From positions 1 to 10,073 of the forward strand of contig CAKOVA010000066.1 of the NCBI GenBank assembly GCA_934120735.1: DNA of 10,073 nt, read 5' to 3'. Position 1 is the stretch's first letter; each line of letters opens with the position of its first letter. The DNA comes from an uncultured Prevotella sp. Lineage in GTDB: Bacteria; Bacteroidota; Bacteroidia; Bacteroidales; Bacteroidaceae. This document shows positions 6,017 through 10,073 of this stretch, in pieces. Made by a program: the position numbers and the translations under genes. The notes under the pieces were generated by a model. It saw nothing but the letters and a program-made list of their open reading frames with translations, was not told where the DNA came from and did not search any database.

Positions 6017-7804
6017 TCACTCTGCCGAGAAGTCGGCCACCGTCTTGCGGTACATGGAATACAGTCGGGTGCGTTCTATAAAGCCGGTGAGCTGTCCGTT
6101 CACGTCAACCACCGGCAAATAGTTGGCGTTGGTCTTGTCAAACTTCTCCATCACCTCTTCCATAGAGTCTTTGATACCCAGTGTAGCTTTCGGGGGTATC
6201 AAGATTTGCTGCACGGTAAAGCGGTGATACAGTTCGGTTCTGAACATCACATGCCTAATCTTGTTAATGTCAATGATGCCCAGTAAGATGCCTGCCGTGT
6301 TCACGACAGGGATGAAACTGGTGTGACTCCTGCTAATCACACTCACCAACTTCCCTAACGGCATGTCTGGGTCAACGGTCGTATAGTTGTTGTCAATCAC
6401 GCTATCCAGACTCATGAGCGTTAGAATTGACCTGTCTGTATGATGGGTGAGCAGCCTACCTTGGCGCGCCAGACGCATGGCATAAATGCTGTGGGGCTCG
6501 AAGATGCTGATGACCATCACCGATACAATGCTCACCATGATAAGCGGTAAGAACAGCGAATAGCCGCCCGTGAGTTCGGCAATGAGGAACACTCCGGTCA
6601 AAGGGGCATGCATCACCCCAGCCATCACCCCAGCCATTCCCAGCAGGGTGAAGTTCTTTTCGGGGATGTAGGTTCCCACCTGATTCATGTTCCACACACG
6701 CGCAAAGAGAAAACCGCCGAACCCTCCGACGAACAGGGATGGCGCAAAGGTTCCTCCTACGCCACCCGCTCCGTTGGTAGCCGATGTGGCAAAGATTTTG
6801 GTGAGCAACACCAAAGCGATGTAGATGACCAGCAAGCCCGAACTACCTGCGAACAACGAGTTGTTCATTACAGCGTTCCAATCGGCTTCCGTATTTCCGT
6901 TAAGCAAGATATTCAGCGAATTGTAGCCCTCACCATATAGTGAAGGAAAGAAGAATATCAGTGAACTCAGCAGGATGGCTCCTAAGAAAAGTTTGGCGAA
7001 TGGGTAGTCTTTGAGCTGTTCGAACAAGCCTTCGCATTTGCTCATCATGCGGATGAAGTACAGACTTACCATGCCGCAGAACAGTCCCAGCAGGATACTT
7101 GCTGGTATGCGGTCGATATTCCAAGCACTGTCGAGCGTAAAATCGAACAGCGAGCGGTTACCCACGAAGATATAAGTGAAGACGGTTGCCGTGACGGTAG
7201 AGGTGAGGATAGGCAGCAGTGCAGCCATGCTGAGGTCTACCATGAGTACCTCCAGCGTGAACACCAGGCCGGCTATCGGGGCTTTAAAGATACCTGCGAT
7301 GGCGGCGGATGCGCCACAACCCACGAGCAGCATCAGCGTCTTGTTGTCCATCTTGAACAACTGTCCGAGGTTACTGCCTATGGCCGACCCCGTCAGCACG
7401 ATGGGAGCCTCGGCACCTACCGACCCACCAAAGCCGATGGTGATGGCCGATGAGATGACCGATGTCCAACAGTTGTGCGCCTTCAGCCTTGACTGCTTCG
7501 TCGATATGGCATACAGCACCTGCGTGATGCCGTGTGAGATGTTATCTTTCACCACGTATCTCACGAAGAGTGATGTGATGTAAATGCCGATAACGGGGAA
7601 CAGTAGGTACAGCCAGTTGTAGGTGGTGGCATCGAAACCGGCCGTAAGTAAATGTTGAATCTGTCTGATGATGAAGTGCAACACATAAGCGGCGACCGAG
7701 GCGAAGATACCTATGAAAAAGGCTAGGATGGTCGCCATCTGACGATTGGTCAGATGTGTCAGTCTCCACTTGTGAATCTTGTTGATATAGGTTGTTGGTT
7801 GCAT
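6017..7804 (-). CDS. ClC-family chloride channel/transporter with tandem CBS domains
   Basis: An inner-membrane anion channel or exchanger of 595 residues. The membrane part (about 20-435) has many hydrophobic helices. Key motifs: GGSVGAEAPIV (127-136), which aligns with GGSLGREGPTV of well-studied ClC proteins, so Glu132 is the gating glutamate; FTLEVLM (182-188), where the internal proton glutamate position appears to be Val186; GTFAP (351-355) for the GxFxP motif; and HAPLTGVFLIAELTGGY (399 onward). The first motif, usually GSGIP, reads SHGIT (90-94). Two CBS domains (about 460-520 and 530-590) form the cytoplasmic tail, a usual place for nucleotide control. It is the last gene of the fmt-tsaC-clc run, 74 bases after tsaC. 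Whether it is a channel or a proton exchanger cannot be settled here. Confidence 0.93.
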   Translation of the reverse strand: MQPTTYINKIHKWRLTHLTNRQMATILAFFIGIFASVAAYVLHFIIRQIQHLLTAGFDATTYNWLYLLFPVIGIYITSLFVRYVVKDNISHGITQVLYAISTKQSRLKAHNCWTSVISSAITIGFGGSVGAEAPIVLTGSAIGSNLGQLFKMDNKTLMLLVGCGASAAIAGIFKAPIAGLVFTLEVLMVDLSMAALLPILTSTVTATVFTYIFVGNRSLFDFTLDSAWNIDRIPASILLGLFCGMVSLYFIRMMSKCEGLFEQLKDYPFAKLFLGAILLSSLIFFFPSLYGEGYNSLNILLNGNTEADWNAVMNNSLFAGSSGLLVIYIALVLLTKIFATSATNGAGGVGGTFAPSLFVGGFGGFLFARVWNMNQVGTYIPEKNFTLLGMAGVMAGVMHAPLTGVFLIAELTGGYSLFLPLIMVSIVSVMVISIFEPHSIYAMRLARQGRLLTHHTDRSILTLMSLDSVIDNNYTTVDPDMPLGKLVSVISRSHTSFIPVVNTAGILLGIIDINKIRHVMFRTELYHRFTVQQILIPPKATLGIKDSMEEVMEKFDKTNANYLPVVDVNGQLTGFIERTRLYSMYRKTVADFSAE

Positions 7805-7815
7805 TGTTTATCCTG

Positions 7816-7860
7816 TTGTCGCCTGTCTCGTGAAAACGTGTGGGGTGGCCGTGGCGACAA
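7816..7860 (-). promoter_or_regulatory. Inverted repeat in the tsaC-clc gap
   Basis: TTGTCGCC (7816-7823) and GGCGACAA (7853-7860) form a perfect 8-bp inverted repeat around 29 bases, just upstream of the clc start at 7804. A near-match to a -7 box, GATATTTG (7865-7858 on the minus strand), overlaps its upstream arm, but no -33 box is seen. It may be a leader hairpin or a regulator site; the function is unknown. Confidence 0.3.
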
Positions 7861-7878
7861 ATATCAAGAGCGTGTGTT

Positions 7879-8448
7879 TTATTTTCTGATGATGGTTACT
7901 TCTCCATCTTCTGCCAGCTTAATGATGCTGCTGGGCGTGTGGGGTTTGTGCTCCTGTCTGCGCGAATGGCAGACATAGTCAACCGCATCGAGTATCTCCT
8001 GACTGATGTCGCAGTAGTTGGCTGCTGCCGGTTCACCGCTGACATTGGCGCTGGTACTTACCAAAGCCTTCTGAAAACGGTAGCACAGTTCGTGCGAAAA
8101 AGGTTCTTTGGTAATGCGTAGTGCGATGCTTCCGTCTTCTGCTATCAGGTTGGGAGCCAGGTTGATGGCGCCATCCAGGATGATGGTCGTTGGCTTTATG
8201 GCCACGTCCAGCAAGTCCCAAGCCACATTGGGTACCTGCCTCACATAGCGTTGTAGGCGCGCATCGGAATCGACCAGACAGATGAGTGCCTTCGAGTCAT
8301 CGCGCTTCTTGATTTTGTACACTTTGGCCACGGCGTCGGCATTGGTCGCGTCGCAACCTATTCCCCACACGGTGTCGGTGGGATAGAGTATCACGCCACC
8401 TTGTTTCATCACCTCTATGGCGTTCTTGATGTCTTCTTGTATGGTCAT
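7879..8448 (-). CDS. tsaC: L-threonylcarbamoyladenylate synthase (TsaC/YciO family)
   Basis: It makes threonylcarbamoyl-AMP from threonine, bicarbonate and ATP, the first step of t6A37 modification in tRNAs reading ANN codons (EC 2.7.7.87). The 189 residues form a single YrdC domain, without the extra C-terminal Sua5 domain. Visible motifs are GGVILYPTDTVWGIGCDA (YPTDTVWG at 22-29), KIKKRDDSKAL (45-55), GSIALRI, LVSTSANVSGEPAA (129-142) and PSSIIKL near the end. These are the conserved ATP- and threonine-binding blocks. YciO is a close paralogue of uncertain role, so the symbol is less sure than the family. The start at 8448 follows an A-rich leader. No promoter is seen between fmt and this gene, so it probably shares the fmt transcript. 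Confidence 0.85.
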   Translation of the reverse strand: MTIQEDIKNAIEVMKQGGVILYPTDTVWGIGCDATNADAVAKVYKIKKRDDSKALICLVDSDARLQRYVRQVPNVAWDLLDVAIKPTTIILDGAINLAPNLIAEDGSIALRITKEPFSHELCYRFQKALVSTSANVSGEPAAANYCDISQEILDAVDYVCHSRRQEHKPHTPSSIIKLAEDGEVTIIRK

Positions 8449-8450
8449 TT

Positions 8451-8490
8451 TGAGTTTGTGAGTTTTTGAGATTTTTAAGTTTTTAAGATT
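8451..8490 (-). repeat. A-rich imperfect repeat leader of tsaC
   Basis: On the plus strand GAGTTT, GAGTTTTT, GAGATTTTT, AAGTTTTT and AAGATT follow one another with a spacing of about 8 to 10 bases. The minus-strand transcript would carry an A-rich leader with repeated CTCAAAAA/CTTAAAAA. A-rich leaders aid translation in Bacteroidetes, which rarely use Shine-Dalgarno sites. Confidence 0.45.
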
Positions 8491-8499
8491 CTCTGGTTG

Positions 8500-8571
8500 C
8501 TGGTTATTAGGCTAATTAGGCTAATTAGGCCAATTGGGCCAATTAGGTTTATTGCCCTTATTGGCTTTATT
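8500..8571. repeat. 9-bp tandem repeat between fmt and tsaC
   Basis: Eight consecutive 9-base units run from 8500 to 8571, each ending in AATT or TATT. Read on the plus strand they are CTGGTTATT, AGGCTAATT twice, AGGCCAATT, GGGCCAATT, AGGTTTATT, GCCCTTATT and GGCTTTATT. The last unit overlaps the fmt stop codon (8567-8569). The middle units are near-identical and the ends have drifted, as in a slippage-grown microsatellite. Confidence 0.85.
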
Positions 8572-9538
8572 CTCTCCACCCATTTAGGAAGTCTTTCGCC
8601 CTCATGCGTTTCTTGCCAGCCATCTGCAGCTCAGTGATTTCCAGCCAGTTGTCTTCGGTTGCAAAATACAGTTTCTTGTTTTCAACCCACATTGTACCCG
8701 GTGTTTCATCAGCCGCAAGGTTGGTTTTGCTTGATTTATAAATCTTCAGCGTCTGCTGTTTGCCGTTGCCATCAGTGGCGATGGTCCATGCTGCCGGATA
8801 CGGACTCAGTCCGCGGATGAAATCGTACACCCGTTTAGCCGGCTGATGCCAATTGATTTGGCACGTTTCCTTGAAGATTTTCGGTGCCGGATGCAGGTTG
8901 GCTTCGTCCATCGCATAGTGTTCTTGCGGTGTCGATGGAATCTCTCCGCCGTTCTCAATCAATTGGTCAATGGTCTCGAGGCATAGCTGTGCCCCCAGCA
9001 CCATGAGGTGATTGTAGACATACTCCACGTCGGCATCGTCGGGAATCGGCATCGTTTTTTGCAGGATGATGCGCCCGGTGTCGATTTGATGGTCCAGAAA
9101 GAACGTGGTGACTCCCGTGGTTGTCTCGCCGTTGATGACGGCCCAGTTGATGGGTGCGGCCCCCCGATACTGAGGTAAGAGCGCCGCATGCACGTTAAAG
9201 GTACCCAGTGGGGGCATGGCCCACACCACCTCGGGCAGCATGCGAAAGGCCACAACTACCTGAAGGTCGGCTTTATAGCCAGCCAACTGCTCCAAAAAGG
9301 CGGGGTCTTTCATCTTCTGGGGCTGCAAAACGGGCAACCCTTGCGCCAAGGCGTACTTCTTTACCTCGGATGCTTGCAGCGTGTCGTGATGTCGACCTAC
9401 GGGCTTGTCGGGTTGTGTGACCACAGCCACAACGTTGTAACCTCCCTCCACGAGTGCGCGGAGCGAGCCTACGGCAAACTCCGGGGTGCCCATGAAGACG
9501 ATTCGTAGATTCTCTTTCGTGAGTTGTTCTTGATGCAT
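8567..9538 (-). CDS. fmt: Methionyl-tRNA formyltransferase
   Basis: It transfers a formyl group from 10-formyltetrahydrofolate to the initiator Met-tRNA, in the cytoplasm (EC 2.1.2.9). The product has 323 residues from the ATG at 9538. The N-terminal formyltransferase domain has LRIVFMGTPEFAV, then TFNVHAALLPQYRGAAPINW and DHQIDTGRI, which carry the catalytic Asn115, His117 and Asp153. The C-terminal OB-like domain (about 225-323) has INWHQPAKRVYDFIRGLSPYPAAWT and ends AKDFLNGWRE. A longer frame starts at a TTG at 9571, but that codon lies inside the -7 box of the promoter, so translation cannot begin there from this transcript. It is the first gene of a likely operon with tsaC and clc. Confidence 0.95.
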   Translation of the reverse strand: MHQEQLTKENLRIVFMGTPEFAVGSLRALVEGGYNVVAVVTQPDKPVGRHHDTLQASEVKKYALAQGLPVLQPQKMKDPAFLEQLAGYKADLQVVVAFRMLPEVVWAMPPLGTFNVHAALLPQYRGAAPINWAVINGETTTGVTTFFLDHQIDTGRIILQKTMPIPDDADVEYVYNHLMVLGAQLCLETIDQLIENGGEIPSTPQEHYAMDEANLHPAPKIFKETCQINWHQPAKRVYDFIRGLSPYPAAWTIATDGNGKQQTLKIYKSSKTNLAADETPGTMWVENKKLYFATEDNWLEITELQMAGKKRMRAKDFLNGWRE

Positions 9539-9568
9539 CTGTTTGAGATGGATTTGTAGTTCGAGATA

Positions 9569-9599
9569 CAAAGATAGGACAATTCGTTAGGATAGCAAA
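9569..9599 (-). promoter_or_regulatory. Promoter of the fmt-tsaC-clc operon
   Basis: On the minus strand TTTG (9599-9596), 19 bases, TATCTTTG (9576-9569): a full consensus match. An A-rich tract (9605-9627 on this strand) lies just upstream and could act as an UP-like element. The -7 box is 30 bases before the ATG at 9538 and excludes the TTG at 9571 as a start. Confidence 0.8.
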
Positions 9600-9637
9600 T
9601 ATTTTGAACTTTTTTTCTTTTTGTTTTGCTGTATTTT

Positions 9638-9769
9638 CAATGAGTTTGGTGTCCAAATCCATTGATATTGGCCACTAAACCCATTGACTTTGCACCCCAA
9701 TCTCTATGCTATTGGTTTTGGCTCTCATGGGCTTTCGTTCAGAGCCTCAATGGGGATGCTCTATTATTT
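9638..9769 (+). repeat. 22-bp tandem repeat array B
   Basis: Units of 22 bases start at 9638, 9660, 9682, 9704, 9726 and 9748. The first three are close to the consensus of array A (left half CATTGACTTTG, right half NCCTCCAAACY). The later ones keep little more than the opening CATG/CAATG/CTATG and the phase, so the array decays toward 9769. It begins about 40 bases upstream of the fmt promoter and runs opposite to fmt. Units 5 and 6 include AGAGC (9741-9745) and GCTCT (9758-9762), a weak inverted repeat. Confidence 0.75.
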
Positions 9770-9996
9770 TAGATTTTCGACGGTTTGACTTAACCGATTG
9801 TATAATAAACTTTTAGCAAATTATTTGAGAAATAGAGGTAACGAGTTAGCAACCGTGCGAATTTCAGCGATTTGCGGTGCTATGCTGTCAAATAACTCTT
9901 TATAAAGTGCAAATATACAATTTTTCTAATTTACTCATCCCCATACAATATATATTTATCATATGGGGATGTTATTTGAAACGGAGGAGCAGGTAC
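9770..9996. other. Intergenic stretch without a recognisable gene
   Basis: This AT-rich stretch has no frame that looks coding. It holds CGGTT/AACCG (9781-9796), a minus-strand TATATTTG (9917-9910) that matches the -7 consensus but lacks a -33 box, and a perfect 10-bp inverted repeat, CATCCCCATA (9936-9945) and TATGGGGATG (9962-9971), around 16 AT-rich bases. The last could be a terminator-like hairpin for the fragment at 9997 (no T-run follows) or a protein site. Confidence 0.45.
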
Positions 9997-10073
9997 TTAC
10001 TTATAAGAATCTTCTACTCCAGCTAAATAACCAGCAGCATAAGCTGCATGTGGGCTTTTATGCCTAACTGTTC
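9997..10073 (-). CDS. Possible C-terminus of an unrecognised protein (partial)
   Basis: In one minus-strand frame the last 24 codons read TVRHKSPHAAYAAGYLAGVEDSYK split by no stop, ending at the TAA at 9997-9999. The composition (AAYAAGYLAG, then an acidic end) looks like a real protein tail. I do not recognise the family. A competing plus-strand frame of 32 codons starts at an ATG at 9969, so the call is uncertain. Confidence 0.35.
   Translation of the reverse strand, partial: TVRHKSPHAAYAAGYLAGVEDSYK

Noticed and set aside
7176..7583. Plus-strand open frames within clc, such as the 135-codon one
   Set aside because: They are shadows of the membrane-protein codons on the other strand, with no family resemblance.
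9969..10067. A 32-codon plus-strand ORF starting MLFETEEQ
   Set aside because: It overlaps the minus-strand protein tail, lacks a promoter, and its ATG lies in an inverted-repeat arm. It remains the alternative if the minus-strand tail proves false.

Overview
The window is about 10 kb of chromosomal DNA from a member of the Bacteroidales, most likely Prevotellaceae. Three things point there: promoters of the Bacteroidetes type (TTTG, 19-20 bases, TAnnTTTG) precede several genes; starts lack Shine-Dalgarno sites and often have A-rich leaders; and the proteins (XseA, BCAT, Mrp, ClC, TsaC, Fmt) have the sequence style of that order. The genus is inference from memory of the families; no search was run.

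Layout. Position 1-578 (minus) is the N-terminal part of an exported CbiX/CbiK-like chelatase, cut by the window edge. It diverges from xseA-xseB (865-2353, plus), the two subunits of exodeoxyribonuclease VII. Next comes ilvE (2461-3480, plus), a branched-chain aminotransferase with its own promoter and a strong hairpin terminator, followed by a second hairpin. The 360-base gap after it holds an array of 22-bp tandem repeats and the trmB promoter. trmB (3888-4658, plus), a tRNA m7G46 methyltransferase, is followed by mrp (4785-5885, plus), an Fe-S carrier ATPase, across a leader that could fold. A bidirectional hairpin separates mrp from the convergent minus-strand cluster fmt (8567-9538), tsaC (7879-8448), clc (6017-7804). 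That cluster reads from a near-consensus promoter at 9569-9599 and is probably one operon. Between fmt and tsaC lies a 9-bp tandem repeat that runs into the fmt stop codon. Upstream of fmt is a second array of the same 22-bp repeat, then about 230 bases with no clear gene, then what may be the C-terminus of a minus-strand protein.

Function. Most genes are housekeeping. Three touch tRNA: TrmB methylates it, TsaC starts the t6A modification, and Fmt formylates the initiator. IlvE handles branched-chain amino acids, Mrp Fe-S delivery, XseAB DNA repair, and ClC anion movement. There is no phage, insertion sequence, CRISPR array, tRNA or rRNA that I can support.

The least ordinary material is between the genes. 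A 22-bp repeat family occurs at two loci 6 kb apart, each upstream of a promoter, and one copy pair forms a perfect 11-bp hairpin. There is also the separate 9-bp repeat and the mrp leader. Among the proteins, Mrp lacks the usual CxxC motif and ClC keeps the gating glutamate but has valine where the internal proton glutamate would be.
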